This document shows positions 1 through 8,085 of a stretch of DNA of 64,000 bases, one piece after another. The stretch is from the NCBI GenBank assembly GCA_947303395.1, contig CAMYYD010000011.1, forward strand, positions 22,170-86,169. Reading direction: 5' to 3'. The notes below the pieces were generated by a model. The model did no database searches. It was not told the origin of the DNA and saw only the letters and a program-made list of their open reading frames with translations. Position numbers and translations under genes: made by a program. Within the stretch, counting starts at the first letter, position 1. Each line of letters opens with the position of its first letter. Origin of the DNA: an uncultured Bacteroidales bacterium (lineage in GTDB: Bacteria > Bacteroidota > Bacteroidia > Bacteroidales > F082).

Positions 1-495
1 GTTTTTAAGATTGCCGGATTCAATTTAAACGACATAAAACGCAAGGACATACCGATGCTGAGGCGAAAAATCGGCATAGTATTTCAGGATTTCCAGCTTC
101 TTTACGACAGAAATGTTGAGCAAAACCTATCGTTTGTGCTTAAAGCGACAGGTTGGGACGATGAATCGGGCATCAGCAAACGCATCGATGAAGTACTGCA
201 ACTTGTTGGTCTTCAAGGCAAAAGAAAGTCAATGCCGCATCAACTTTCAGGCGGAGAGCAACAGAGCGTAGCTATTGCCAGGGCGTTGCTCAACAGTCCG
301 AGTGTCATTTTGGCAGACGAGCCAACGGGCAACCTCGACCCTGAGACAACCAACGACATCATGAAGTTAATCATGAAGATTCGCGACAACGGCACCACCA
401 TTTTGATGGCGACTCACAACTATAATCTGATTTTGAAATATCCATCGCGCGTGATAAGCTGCGCCAACGGCACAATCACCGAATCAGCCAAGTAA
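1..495 (+). CDS. ftsE: FtsE-like ABC transporter ATP-binding protein (5' end outside window)
   Basis: The reading frame is open from the first base of the window, so the gene starts upstream and the Walker A motif is missing here. Visible are a Q-loop region (IGIVFQDFQLL), the ABC signature LSGGEQQSVAIARAL, Walker B ILADEPTGNLD and the switch histidine in MATHNY. The QDFQLL and DEPTGNLD forms fit FtsE, the ATPase that works with FtsX to control peptidoglycan hydrolases at the division site. LolD-type ATPases share these motifs, so the subfamily is inferred. The stop lies 12 bp inside the convergent glycosyltransferase gene. Confidence 0.8.
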   Translation, partial: VFKIAGFNLNDIKRKDIPMLRRKIGIVFQDFQLLYDRNVEQNLSFVLKATGWDDESGISKRIDEVLQLVGLQGKRKSMPHQLSGGEQQSVAIARALLNSPSVILADEPTGNLDPETTNDIMKLIMKIRDNGTTILMATHNYNLILKYPSRVISCANGTITESAK

Positions 496-1614
496 CTCGA
501 CGAGTTTGTCGGTAGAACGAGAAGAATTGTAGAAAGCGTCCATCCTACTCTTTCTTATCTCGACCTGTTCTTCAACGAAAGGCTTCGTCATGAGGTCGGC
601 GACAACGGTTTTGATCTCGTCAGCAGTGTTGGCCACAATGCATAAGTCATTGATATCCAAGCCTTCAACCATCTTATCATTGACAACACAATAACGGCCG
701 TTAAACAAGGCGTTCAACAACTTCAGTTTTAAACCTGTAGCCTGGGCAGTGACAAGAATATTGATATGCGCATTACGGATTAGTTTCTGCAAAACATCAT
801 CTTCAGGATTCTCGACAAGCTCTACATTACGTTCATTATCAATAATTTTCACCAGATGATGAGGCGGATTCATACCTGCGATTATCAGTTTGATGCCAGT
901 ACCTTTAAACACCTCATTTATCAGAAATTCTGCAGCGTTGTAATTCTCTGATACATCGAGACTTCCATGATAAAGCACATAATCGCCCTGACCTTCGAGC
1001 ACATTAACCTTGTCGAAGCCAGCGTAAGCAGGAATCAGGTAAACGTTATCGTAAGTTCCTTTGAAATACTCGTAATCTTTATTTGAGATAGCCAGGATTC
1101 CGGTAGCTTTTGCCAATATCGATTCAAACTTGCGCAGTTTTCTTGACTCAATTCTCAAAAAGAGTTTTTTGCGCATGTTTTTCTCCGTCTCCGCAAGATA
1201 ACGATAATACTCGTGTTCAACGTTATGCGTGCGCACAAAAATCTTGCGGTTTTGCATTCTTGGGTCGAGCAAAACGCTGCACGAATGCAGTCCTTCGAGG
1301 ATTATCGGATAGTCGTCTTTTATCAGATCACGAATCAAATCCTCTGATGTTCTTGACGTTACGATAAACGGCTTCTTGCTGAAAAAGTTCACGAACGACA
1401 TGTCGCGTTTGTAATAATGCGTCGATTCGCACAACGCCTCGAGCCGCTCGCTTCGCTCGCGGCCCCCGTACTCAAAACAATGGAAATGAACCCTGAAACC
1501 ACGCTCCACCAGCGCCTTGAGCTTGAAAAACACGTCGATGACACCACCGTAGTTCACCGGACACGGGATGTCGAAACTAACTATATGTATATGATTATCA
1601 AACGTATTTCTCAT
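484..1614 (-). CDS. GT-B fold glycosyltransferase (GT4-like)
   Basis: A 376-residue protein resembling family 4 glycosyltransferases, which transfer sugars from nucleotide donors at the cytoplasmic face of the membrane. The N-terminal domain begins with a beta strand and a glycine loop (PCPVNYGGVIDVFFK). The C-terminal domain begins near LYHGSLDVSENYNAA, as in donor-binding Rossmann domains. The start codon overlaps the 3' end of the next glycosyltransferase by 17 bp, so the two are probably co-transcribed and act on the same polymer. Residues GRERSER near position 52 come from a GC-rich near-palindrome (1443-1463) and may be an inserted repeat. The substrate cannot be predicted. Confidence 0.8.
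   Translation of the reverse strand: MRNTFDNHIHIVSFDIPCPVNYGGVIDVFFKLKALVERGFRVHFHCFEYGGRERSERLEALCESTHYYKRDMSFVNFFSKKPFIVTSRTSEDLIRDLIKDDYPIILEGLHSCSVLLDPRMQNRKIFVRTHNVEHEYYRYLAETEKNMRKKLFLRIESRKLRKFESILAKATGILAISNKDYEYFKGTYDNVYLIPAYAGFDKVNVLEGQGDYVLYHGSLDVSENYNAAEFLINEVFKGTGIKLIIAGMNPPHHLVKIIDNERNVELVENPEDDVLQKLIRNAHINILVTAQATGLKLKLLNALFNGRYCVVNDKMVEGLDINDLCIVANTADEIKTVVADLMTKPFVEEQVEIRKSRMDAFYNSSRSTDKLVELLG
1443..1463. repeat. GC-rich near-palindrome inside glycosyltransferase gene
   Basis: Outer arms GCCGC/GCGGC enclose GAGCGAAGCGA on the coding strand. The GAGCG(A/T)AGCGAG core is shared with the family C repeat in tilS, where it also encodes ERSE. It could be a degraded copy or chance codon use. 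Confidence 0.35.
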
Positions 1615-2722
1615 ATATTTTCAGCAGAACCTCTTCTTCATTTTCCCAACAAAGCTCCTGCGCCGCAAATTTAAGATTATTTTTCCATAACTCCAAACTC
1701 TTTTCATCATTTAAAGATTTTTGGATTGTTGCAGCAATGGTCTCAGAATCGTGATTCTCGATGAAAGTGCCTATGTCATAACGAGTTATGATTCGTTCAA
1801 TCTCAGTAAGATGCGATGCGACGATTGGCACACCAGCCTGAATGTAATCGAACAATTTGTTCGGCAGACTGAAACGGTAATTCAGATTTGTGTCCTTGTC
1901 GAGAGTGAAACCAAGTTCGGCCAGCTGCGTAATCGCCATCATTTTCTGATAAGGCATGCGAGGGAAAAACTTCACTCGGTCGTCCCAATTATTAGCAGCG
2001 ACTTTCTCTTTCAAAACAGGCAGCACATCTCCCCCACCGATTATAACCAACTGACAATCATCAAGATATGCCATTGCATCGACAAGTTCTTCCGAGCCTC
2101 GATGAATGTTGATTCCAGAACCTTGTAGCACTAAAATGTGCTTGTTCGGGTCGAGACCAGCTTCCTCTCGAGAAGCAGGTGCAGGCAACATTTTGCGCAT
2201 CGGAATGTTGCGGATAACATGCACTTTTATGCCATATTTTTCGTGGAAAAGCTCAGCAATCGATTGGCAAACCGTTATCATCTCGGGCAATTTCGGCACA
2301 ACATATTCCTCGATGCGTTTCCAAACACGCTGAACCTTCGGTCGGCTCACCAATTCAGGCACCTCGGTGAAATATTCATGGCTGTCGTAAATCAGCGGAA
2401 TGCGTTTCAGTTTTGAAATCCAAAAGTTTGGCAATAAAGTATCCAAATCGTTGGATAACAGACAGTTGCAACGATGAAACAGCAAAAATATGAATAATCT
2501 GATATTGAATTCGGCATAAAATAACGGACCTTTCTCGAACAGCAGCTTCATGCGATGTGATTTGTACGGCCGTTCATCCATTGGAGGTGATTTACGCTGA
2601 CGGCGACCCACAAGAAGCACCTCAAACCCCGCCTTTTGCAGGGTCAAGCACGACTTGTTGACACGCTGATCGGTCACTAAGTCGTTGATTACCGATACGA
2701 TAACACGTTTCAAAGTGGTCAA
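1598..2722 (-). CDS. glycosyltransferase family 4 protein
   Basis: A 374-residue GT-B glycosyltransferase. The N-terminal acceptor domain starts VIVSVINDLVTDQRVNK and contains YDSHEYFTEVPEL, a motif seen in many Bacteroidales GT4 enzymes. The donor domain contains VLQGSGINIHRGSEELV, IIGGGD and a late SLPNKLFDYIQAGVPIVAS segment, equivalent to the nucleotide-sugar binding E-x7-E region. It is the upstream member of a two-gene overlapping unit and is divergent from murB, with the start codons 77 bp apart. The product is probably a surface polysaccharide or glycoprotein glycan; the sugar is unknown. Confidence 0.85.
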   Translation of the reverse strand: MTTLKRVIVSVINDLVTDQRVNKSCLTLQKAGFEVLLVGRRQRKSPPMDERPYKSHRMKLLFEKGPLFYAEFNIRLFIFLLFHRCNCLLSNDLDTLLPNFWISKLKRIPLIYDSHEYFTEVPELVSRPKVQRVWKRIEEYVVPKLPEMITVCQSIAELFHEKYGIKVHVIRNIPMRKMLPAPASREEAGLDPNKHILVLQGSGINIHRGSEELVDAMAYLDDCQLVIIGGGDVLPVLKEKVAANNWDDRVKFFPRMPYQKMMAITQLAELGFTLDKDTNLNYRFSLPNKLFDYIQAGVPIVASHLTEIERIITRYDIGTFIENHDSETIAATIQKSLNDEKSLELWKNNLKFAAQELCWENEEEVLLKIYEKYV

Positions 2723-2754
2723 AATTTCAAGCTATAAAATTACAGATTTTTCTA

Positions 2755-2783
2755 TTGTCGTTTGCAAATTTTCTTTATTTTTG
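2755..2783 (+). promoter_or_regulatory. Bacteroidetes promoter for murB
   Basis: TTG (2755-2757), 18-bp spacer, then TATTTTTG (2776-2783), matching the -33 and TAnnTTTG -7 elements of the Bacteroidetes primary sigma factor. The expected start lies just before the ATG at 2799. Confidence 0.65.
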
Positions 2784-2798
2784 AAAAAAATTTCGGAA

Positions 2799-3890
2799 AT
2801 GGAGAAAAATTTTTCATTGCGCGAGCTGAATACATTTGGTTTTGACATCAGAGCACGGTATTTTCAGGAATTAAAAACGATGGATGATATCCACAAATTG
2901 ATTGACAATCCTGAATTTATCGCCTGTAGAGACGCGATTCATCGCGTCTTGATTCTCAGTGGCGGCAGCAATATCCTTTTCTCCAATGAGTTTTTTGATG
3001 GTTTTGTGGTCTATCCCAACCTAAAAGGCATTGAAACACTGGATGAAAACGACGAAACAGTGAAGATTCGCTGCTATTGCGGTGAGGTGTGGAAAGATTT
3101 TGTCGATTACACCGTTTCGAAAGGTCTTTACGGATTGGAGAACCTCGCCGACATTCCAGGCAAGGTCGGTGCAGCGCCAGTACAAAACATCGGAGCGTAT
3201 GGCGCAGAAGTGAAAGACACTGTATATCAAGTACATACAATTGATTTAACAACAGGCGAAACCAAGGTTTTTAGCAATGAAGAATGCCATTTTTCGTATC
3301 GAGATTCCGTTTTTAAGGAATTGATTTCCCAAAGGACAACGCATGCGTTGTCCCAACGGGATGACAAATCATTACCCGTAGGTACAAGGCATGCCTTGTA
3401 CCTGATTTTCGCCGTCGATTTCGTTTTGAAAAAACGTGGTGAATTAAAATTGGATTACGGAAATATCCGTAATTATTTGATTAACAATAATATAACCAAT
3501 CCGACGATTCAAGATGTCGCCGCGACAGTGAAGGCGATTCGTGCAGAGAAGTTACCCGAAGTTGGAGTCGTAGGCAGCGTCGGAAGTTTCTTCCAAAATG
3601 CGATTGTTTCAATAGATAAATATCTGAAAATTAAGGAATTATATCCAAATGTGCCGTCATATCCGGTTGATAACAATTTCATCAAAATCCCATCAGGTTG
3701 GTTAATCGACCGTGCAGGTTGGAAAGGCCATCGTGAAAACCACGTTGGAGTTTGGGACAAGCAGGCGCTCGTTTTGGTCCACTACGGTGGCGGCAAACCT
3801 CAAGAAATTCTGGATTTGATGAAGAAAATCCAGGAATCGGTTTACAACAAGTTTGGAATTGAAATCAATCCGGAGGTGAATATTATATAA
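2799..3890 (+). CDS. murB: UDP-N-acetylenolpyruvoylglucosamine reductase
   Basis: MurB reduces UDP-GlcNAc-enolpyruvate to UDP-MurNAc using NADPH and FAD in cytoplasmic peptidoglycan synthesis. The FAD-binding domain contains SGGSNILF and the segment [24 protein letters not shown]. The C-terminal domain contains [11 protein letters not shown], with the catalytic serine region, and [11 protein letters not shown]. The ATG at 2799 is chosen over in-frame codons from 2685 because the promoter lies between them and family members start MEK-SL--NTFG. The protein is 363 residues. It carries two apparent in-frame insertions of palindromic repeats: CRDAIHR near residue 45, just before the FAD loop, and a stretch of about 25 residues with two HAL motifs near 180-205. 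Both lie between conserved blocks, so the enzyme is probably functional. Confidence 0.95.
   Translation: MEKNFSLRELNTFGFDIRARYFQELKTMDDIHKLIDNPEFIACRDAIHRVLILSGGSNILFSNEFFDGFVVYPNLKGIETLDENDETVKIRCYCGEVWKDFVDYTVSKGLYGLENLADIPGKVGAAPVQNIGAYGAEVKDTVYQVHTIDLTTGETKVFSNEECHFSYRDSVFKELISQRTTHALSQRDDKSLPVGTRHALYLIFAVDFVLKKRGELKLDYGNIRNYLINNNITNPTIQDVAATVKAIRAEKLPEVGVVGSVGSFFQNAIVSIDKYLKIKELYPNVPSYPVDNNFIKIPSGWLIDRAGWKGHRENHVGVWDKQALVLVHYGGGKPQEILDLMKKIQESVYNKFGIEINPEVNII
2925..2949. repeat. Family A palindromic element, in frame in murB
   Basis: Perfect 9-bp inverted repeat AGACGCGAT-TC-ATCGCGTCT, preceded by TGTAG. It encodes CRDAIHR(V). The same 25-bp unit, with paired stem changes, is found in pyrK and encodes the same peptide in the same frame. 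Confidence 0.85.
3334..3402. repeat. Family B double-palindrome element, in frame in murB
   Basis: Two perfect palindromes, GGACAACGCATGCGTTGTCC (3334-3353) and a 22-bp one of form GGTACAAGGCA plus its complement (3381-3402), flank a spacer ending CCCGTA. Encoded peptides are RTTHALSQ and [12 protein letters not shown] matching double element is in tilS. Confidence 0.85.
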
Positions 3891-4794
3891 TCATTCCCCC
3901 GACCAGCTCATTCACATCCTTTACCCCATGCCTTTCGCAATATTCTGCAATGCCTTTTGCGACTTTTGCGGAGATAGAAGGATCGATGAAGTTGGCGGTA
4001 CCAATTTGAATTGCTGAGGCTCCAGCGAGCAGGAATTCTATAGCGTCGGTGGCTGAGGAGATGCCTCCAAGTCCGATTACAGGAATCTTCACGGCCTTGG
4101 CAACTTGCCAAACCATACGCAAAGCCACAGGCTTCACGCAAGCGCCTGATAATCCGCCAGTTACCATCGAAAGTATTGGCTTTCTTGTCTCGGCATCGAT
4201 TGCCATACCAAGCAACGTATTAATTAAGGAGACTGAGTCAGCGCCAGCGGATTCTGCAGCGAGCGCGATCTCTGCTATGTTTGTGACATTCGGCGAAAGC
4301 TTCACCATCAAATGTTTGTGGTAAACCTCACGAACCGCTTTTGTCACCTGTTCGATGCCTGAACATGTCACGCCAAACGCCATACCGCCTTGTTTCACGT
4401 TGGGACATGAAACATTCAACTCGATGGCAGGGATATTGTCAAGAGCATCAATCTTGGCGGCTGCAGTTACGTAATCGTCTATGTTTGAGCCACTTACGTT
4501 TACAATGACATTGGTTTCAAAATGTCTGATCCTTGGATAAATCGTTTCTATAAAATAATCTACACCTTTGTTTTGAAGTCCCACGCAGTTAAGCATCCCC
4601 ATTGGCGTTTCGGCCATTCTCGGATAATGATTGCCTTCACGGTGATGCAAGGTGGTGCCCTTCACAATGACGCCTCCAAGTTCTGAAAGGTCAACAAAAT
4701 CAGAATATTCCTCGCCGTATCCGAAGGTTCCCGACGCTGTCATGACGGGGTTTTTCAAGGTCAGACCCTTGAGTTTGATTTCTGTCTTTACCAT
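3883..4794 (-). CDS. pyrD: dihydroorotate dehydrogenase B, catalytic subunit
   Basis: A 303-residue FMN TIM-barrel enzyme that oxidises dihydroorotate to orotate in pyrimidine synthesis. Class 1B is indicated by the cysteine base in [13 protein letters not shown] and by the adjacent electron-transfer subunit gene. N-terminal TASGTFGYG and C-terminal VIGLGGIS with [10 protein letters not shown] are FMN phosphate-binding segments. The start overlaps the pyrK stop by 7 bp, so translation is probably coupled. The 3' end overlaps the convergent murB end by 8 bp. Confidence 0.95.
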   Translation of the reverse strand: MVKTEIKLKGLTLKNPVMTASGTFGYGEEYSDFVDLSELGGVIVKGTTLHHREGNHYPRMAETPMGMLNCVGLQNKGVDYFIETIYPRIRHFETNVIVNVSGSNIDDYVTAAAKIDALDNIPAIELNVSCPNVKQGGMAFGVTCSGIEQVTKAVREVYHKHLMVKLSPNVTNIAEIALAAESAGADSVSLINTLLGMAIDAETRKPILSMVTGGLSGACVKPVALRMVWQVAKAVKIPVIGLGGISSATDAIEFLLAGASAIQIGTANFIDPSISAKVAKGIAEYCERHGVKDVNELVGGMII

Positions 4795-5567
4795 AGCAAC
4801 CTCTCAATATTAAAAACCGGACCTTCTTTACAGACGCACAAATTGCCTTCCTTGGTGTTCTCCACGCAGCACAAGCAGGCTCCGATGCCGCATGCCATCT
4901 GATTTTCGAGCGAGACCTCGCACCAGATGCCTTTTTCTCTTGCGACCTTAGCCACAGCTTTCATCATCGGCATCGGTCCGCAAGCGTATATCTTATTGAT
5001 TTTCATCGTATTCCAAAGGCTGTGGTCGGTAACAAAACCTTTCTCACCTAAAGAACCGTCGTTGGTGGTGATGAAAACGTCGCCAACAGAACGGAAACGG
5101 TCTAACAACATAAGGTCGGAATCCGTTCTGCCCCCTAATAGGAATGAGATGCGATGAATCGCATCTCTACACGAAATATTGGATTGTATCGTTTTCGCAA
5201 AATATAGCAAGGGTGCAATTCCGATTCCGCCACCTATTAATAATACGTTGTCGTCCTTTTCCGGCATGGTGAATCCGTTACCCAACGGCAGCACGATGTT
5301 CACATTCGCACCAACAGATAAAGCACAAAGGGTTTTTGTGCCTTCGTGCTTTTCCTGGATTAACAAATCTATTGTATTATTCTGATAATCAACGTCGTGG
5401 ATAGAAATCGGGCGACGCAGATATGCCTTGTCGCAACCGTCAACGCGAACGTTTGCAAACTGACCGCCACGGATTTCAGGCAACGGCGTTGATGATTTCA
5501 ATTTCAACAACGCCGCACGCTGAAATGTCTGCTTATCAATTACAACGAAATCAATTATTTGTTTCAT
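4788..5567 (-). CDS. pyrK: dihydroorotate dehydrogenase B, electron transfer subunit
   Basis: PyrK carries FAD and a [2Fe-2S] cluster and passes electrons from the PyrD FMN to NAD+. Visible are the FAD-binding RRPISIHD motif, the NAD-binding segment [15 protein letters not shown] and the cluster cysteines in [11 protein letters not shown] and [10 protein letters not shown]. It is 259 residues. An in-frame copy of the family A palindrome encodes CRDAIHR just before [11 protein letters not shown], between the glycine-rich NAD loop and the next strand. The region upstream of the start is a degenerate GACTAA repeat and I saw no -7 element there, so pyrKD is probably transcribed with the DUF5606 gene. 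Confidence 0.95.
   Translation of the reverse strand: MKQIIDFVVIDKQTFQRAALLKLKSSTPLPEIRGGQFANVRVDGCDKAYLRRPISIHDVDYQNNTIDLLIQEKHEGTKTLCALSVGANVNIVLPLGNGFTMPEKDDNVLLIGGGIGIAPLLYFAKTIQSNISCRDAIHRISFLLGGRTDSDLMLLDRFRSVGDVFITTNDGSLGEKGFVTDHSLWNTMKINKIYACGPMPMMKAVAKVAREKGIWCEVSLENQMACGIGACLCCVENTKEGNLCVCKEGPVFNIERLLW
5146..5171. repeat. Family A palindromic element, in frame in pyrK
   Basis: Perfect 10-bp inverted repeat GAGATGCGAT-GA-ATCGCATCTC, encoding CRDAIHR on the minus strand. Relative to the murB copy, the C-G stem pair is T-A, so both stem halves changed together. Confidence 0.85.
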
Positions 5568-5570
5568 GCT

Positions 5571-5610
5571 ACTAAACGACTAAAGTCTAAGGTCTAACGA
5601 CTAATGTCTA
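5571..5610. repeat. Degenerate GACTAA-type tandem repeat
   Basis: Imperfect head-to-tail copies of a (G)ACTAA/GTCTAA unit fill the whole gap between DUF5606 and pyrK. A longer example follows the MFS gene at 21692-21747. Confidence 0.6.
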
Positions 5611-6159
5611 TTACACCTTTTTCGGTTTCTTTGTCGACTTTGTAGCTGGAGCTGCAGCGGCTTTCACGTTTTCTTTCGGTGCTGCCTTTGGTGCTGCTTT
5701 CTTTGCAGGAGCTTTCTTCACCTCTTTTTTCTCGACAGGTGCCTCTTCAGCTGCTTCCTCTTTCTTTTCAACGGTGAAATCAAGGAGACCTTTGTCGTTG
5801 AGAAGCTGATACCACTGGAACACCTTCTTCATATCTGATTGATACACAGCATCTTCATCGTATTCAGGCAACACCATCAAGAATTTCTCTCTCAGCTCAA
5901 CCGGAGATGCCTTTTTCGGATCGAAATCGATTTTGTCGCCCATTTTCTCATGAATGCTCATGAAAACTTCCTTCAAAGGCTTGTCCTCACCTGTCGTGAA
6001 AATGCTGATTTCCTCCAAAGAGCTGATTTTGTCGTTTGCGAAAGCAGGGATGCGCTTTCCATCTAACAATGATTCAACGATGAGCTTTCCATTGCCGTTA
6101 GTAGTAACGAGGAAAAGACCCGGTTTGCCAGAAATGGCTACAACTTTACTTAAATCCAT
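5611..6159 (-). CDS. DUF5606 family protein with Lys/Ala/Pro-rich tail
   Basis: A 182-residue cytoplasmic protein with no signal peptide. Residues 1-130 (MDLSKVVAISGKPGLFLV, later FQWYQLLNDKGLL) match the conserved Bacteroidetes family I know as DUF5606, whose function is not established. Residues 135-182 are a low-complexity tail of Glu then Lys/Ala/Pro (KKAPAKKAAPKAAPKE), resembling histone-like basic tails, which could bind nucleic acid. That is inference from composition only. It has its own TATTTTTG promoter and precedes pyrKD in the same direction. Confidence 0.8.
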   Translation of the reverse strand: MDLSKVVAISGKPGLFLVTTNGNGKLIVESLLDGKRIPAFANDKISSLEEISIFTTGEDKPLKEVFMSIHEKMGDKIDFDPKKASPVELREKFLMVLPEYDEDAVYQSDMKKVFQWYQLLNDKGLLDFTVEKKEEAAEEAPVEKKEVKKAPAKKAAPKAAPKENVKAAAAPATKSTKKPKKV

Positions 6160-6192
6160 ATTAAATTTTAATTTTTATTTCCAAAATTTGCG

Positions 6193-6200
6193 CAAAAATA
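6193..6200 (-). promoter_or_regulatory. -7 element for DUF5606 gene
   Basis: TATTTTTG on the minus strand, 33 bp before the start codon. No clear -33 TTTG was seen. Confidence 0.5.
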
Positions 6201-6234
6201 ATACTTTTTTCAATCTGTGTTTCAAATTTTTGAA

Positions 6235-8082
6235 CTAATTGAACGACTGCAGGTCGGTGAGTCGTTTGTAAACACCGCCTTTCTCAATAAGCTCCTCATG
6301 TTTGCCGCGTTCCACAATCTGTCCTTTTACCAAAACCAGTATTTCATCGGCATTCTGGATGGTCGACAATCTGTGGGCAATGACGATTGAGGTTCTGTTT
6401 GTCATGACCTTCGAAAGTGCCTCTTGCACAAGGCGTTCCGATTCAGTATCGAGCGACGATGTAGCCTCATCCAAGATCAGAATCGGAGGGTTTTTCAACA
6501 CTGCGCGAGCTATGCTGATACGCTGACGCTGTCCGCCCGAGAGGTTCATGCCACGGTCGCCGATGTAGGTGTCGTAGCCGTCTTCCATCTCCATGATGAA
6601 ATCGTGGGCATTGGCGATTTTCGCGGCCTCGATGACAGCTTCACGGGTGGCGTGCTCCAGACCGAACGCTATATTATTAAATACGGTGTCGTTAAACAGA
6701 ATGCTTTCCTGCGAGACAATGCCCATCAAGCCACGCACGTCACAAATCTTGAAGTCGCGGACATCGGTGCCGTCGATGGTGATGCTTCCCTGGCTCACGT
6801 CGTAGAATCGCGGAAGCAGGTCGACCAAAGTGGATTTACCGCCGCCGCTTTCGCCAACGAGCGCCACCATCTTGCCTTTCGGAATCGTGAGATTGATGTT
6901 TTTCAACACATTCACCTCATTGTAATGGAAACTCACATTATTATATATGATGGAATCCTTGAAATCAGGCAATGACAATGCATTTTCTTTTTCAACGATA
7001 ACTTCCTCAGCGTCAAGCACTTCGAAGATACGGTCGGCTGAAGCCATACCCTTCTGGAGACTGTAGAAACCTTGCGAGAACGATTTCGCAGGCGAGATAA
7101 TCTGCGAGAAAACGACGATGTAAGCTATGAAATTCGCAGCGGTGATGCTCGGTTCAGCACCAGGAGTGCTGGCGGCATTTAAAATCAAAGTGGCACCGAA
7201 CCATACCACGATGGAAATAATTATTGACGAGAGGAACTCGCTCATCGGGGAGCTGAGGTCACGTTTACGGTTCACAAATTTTATCACTCTCGTGTATTTG
7301 CCGTTTTGTTCGTTGAATTTCTCGCTTGAATAGCCGATTGCATTGAAAGCCTTTATGATACGCAGTCCGCCGATGGTTTCCTCAATGGTGGCAAGCATTC
7401 CAGCGAATCGGTTCTGTCCGTCGAGGGAGTCTTTTTTGAGAGATTTGCCGATAACGCCAATGATGAGACCGCCGATTGGCAGCAGAAGCACCACAAAGAG
7501 TGTCAGACGCCAGCTCACGCCAAGCATGTAGGCAAAATATGCCGCTATCGTGAGTGGTGATTTGATGAAAACGTCGAGATAACTGATGATTGACACCTCG
7601 ATCTCCTGCACATCAGTGGTGATGCGCGCCATGATGTCGCCTTTTTTGTGCTTACTGTAGAACGAGAGCGGCAAAATCATGATTTTCTTGTACAAATCAT
7701 TGCGGATATCCTTGATTGTGCCGGCACGCGCTCCGACCATGAAATACAAGGCGAAATATGTGGTGAGGTTTCGCAGGAAGAACGCCACCACAAGCAGTAT
7801 GCATATGAAAATCAATGCAGAAGCCTGTCCTTTGACGAGGATGATGTAGCTCACATAATAGTCGAGCATGGCCAACAGTGTGTCGGTGTCGAGTGCGAAT
7901 TCCGGTTTAACCGTGGTAAGATTTTCAGGATTAAACAACAGGTTAAGGAACGGCACTATCATTGAAAATGAGAACAACGAGAACACTATCGCCAAAATAT
8001 TGAAGATGATGTTCATCAAAACGCTGAACCAGTACGGCTTAACGTAATGAAGTATCCTGCGAAAATTTCTTCTTTTTGTCAT
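6235..8082 (-). CDS. ABC exporter, fused membrane and ATPase domains (MsbA-like)
   Basis: A 615-residue half-transporter. The N-terminal ~340 residues contain about six membrane helices (for example VLMNIIFNILAIVFSLFSFS). The ATPase domain has Walker A GESGGGKST, signature LSGGQRQRISIARAV, Walker B ILILDEATSSLD and the switch histidine in VIAHRLSTI. Such homodimers export lipid A (MsbA), lipids or peptides; lipid export is plausible but not shown here. The start lies 3 bp after purB, so the two form one transcription unit. Confidence 0.9.
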   Translation of the reverse strand: MTKRRNFRRILHYVKPYWFSVLMNIIFNILAIVFSLFSFSMIVPFLNLLFNPENLTTVKPEFALDTDTLLAMLDYYVSYIILVKGQASALIFICILLVVAFFLRNLTTYFALYFMVGARAGTIKDIRNDLYKKIMILPLSFYSKHKKGDIMARITTDVQEIEVSIISYLDVFIKSPLTIAAYFAYMLGVSWRLTLFVVLLLPIGGLIIGVIGKSLKKDSLDGQNRFAGMLATIEETIGGLRIIKAFNAIGYSSEKFNEQNGKYTRVIKFVNRKRDLSSPMSEFLSSIIISIVVWFGATLILNAASTPGAEPSITAANFIAYIVVFSQIISPAKSFSQGFYSLQKGMASADRIFEVLDAEEVIVEKENALSLPDFKDSIIYNNVSFHYNEVNVLKNINLTIPKGKMVALVGESGGGKSTLVDLLPRFYDVSQGSITIDGTDVRDFKICDVRGLMGIVSQESILFNDTVFNNIAFGLEHATREAVIEAAKIANAHDFIMEMEDGYDTYIGDRGMNLSGGQRQRISIARAVLKNPPILILDEATSSLDTESERLVQEALSKVMTNRTSIVIAHRLSTIQNADEILVLVKGQIVERGKHEELIEKGGVYKRLTDLQSFN

Positions 8083-8085
8083 TTT

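Noticed and set aside
2685..2798. Longer N-terminus for MurB
   Set aside because: The extra 38 residues (ITDTITRFKVVKI...) would be read from DNA containing the promoter, and family members begin near MEK-SL--NTFG.
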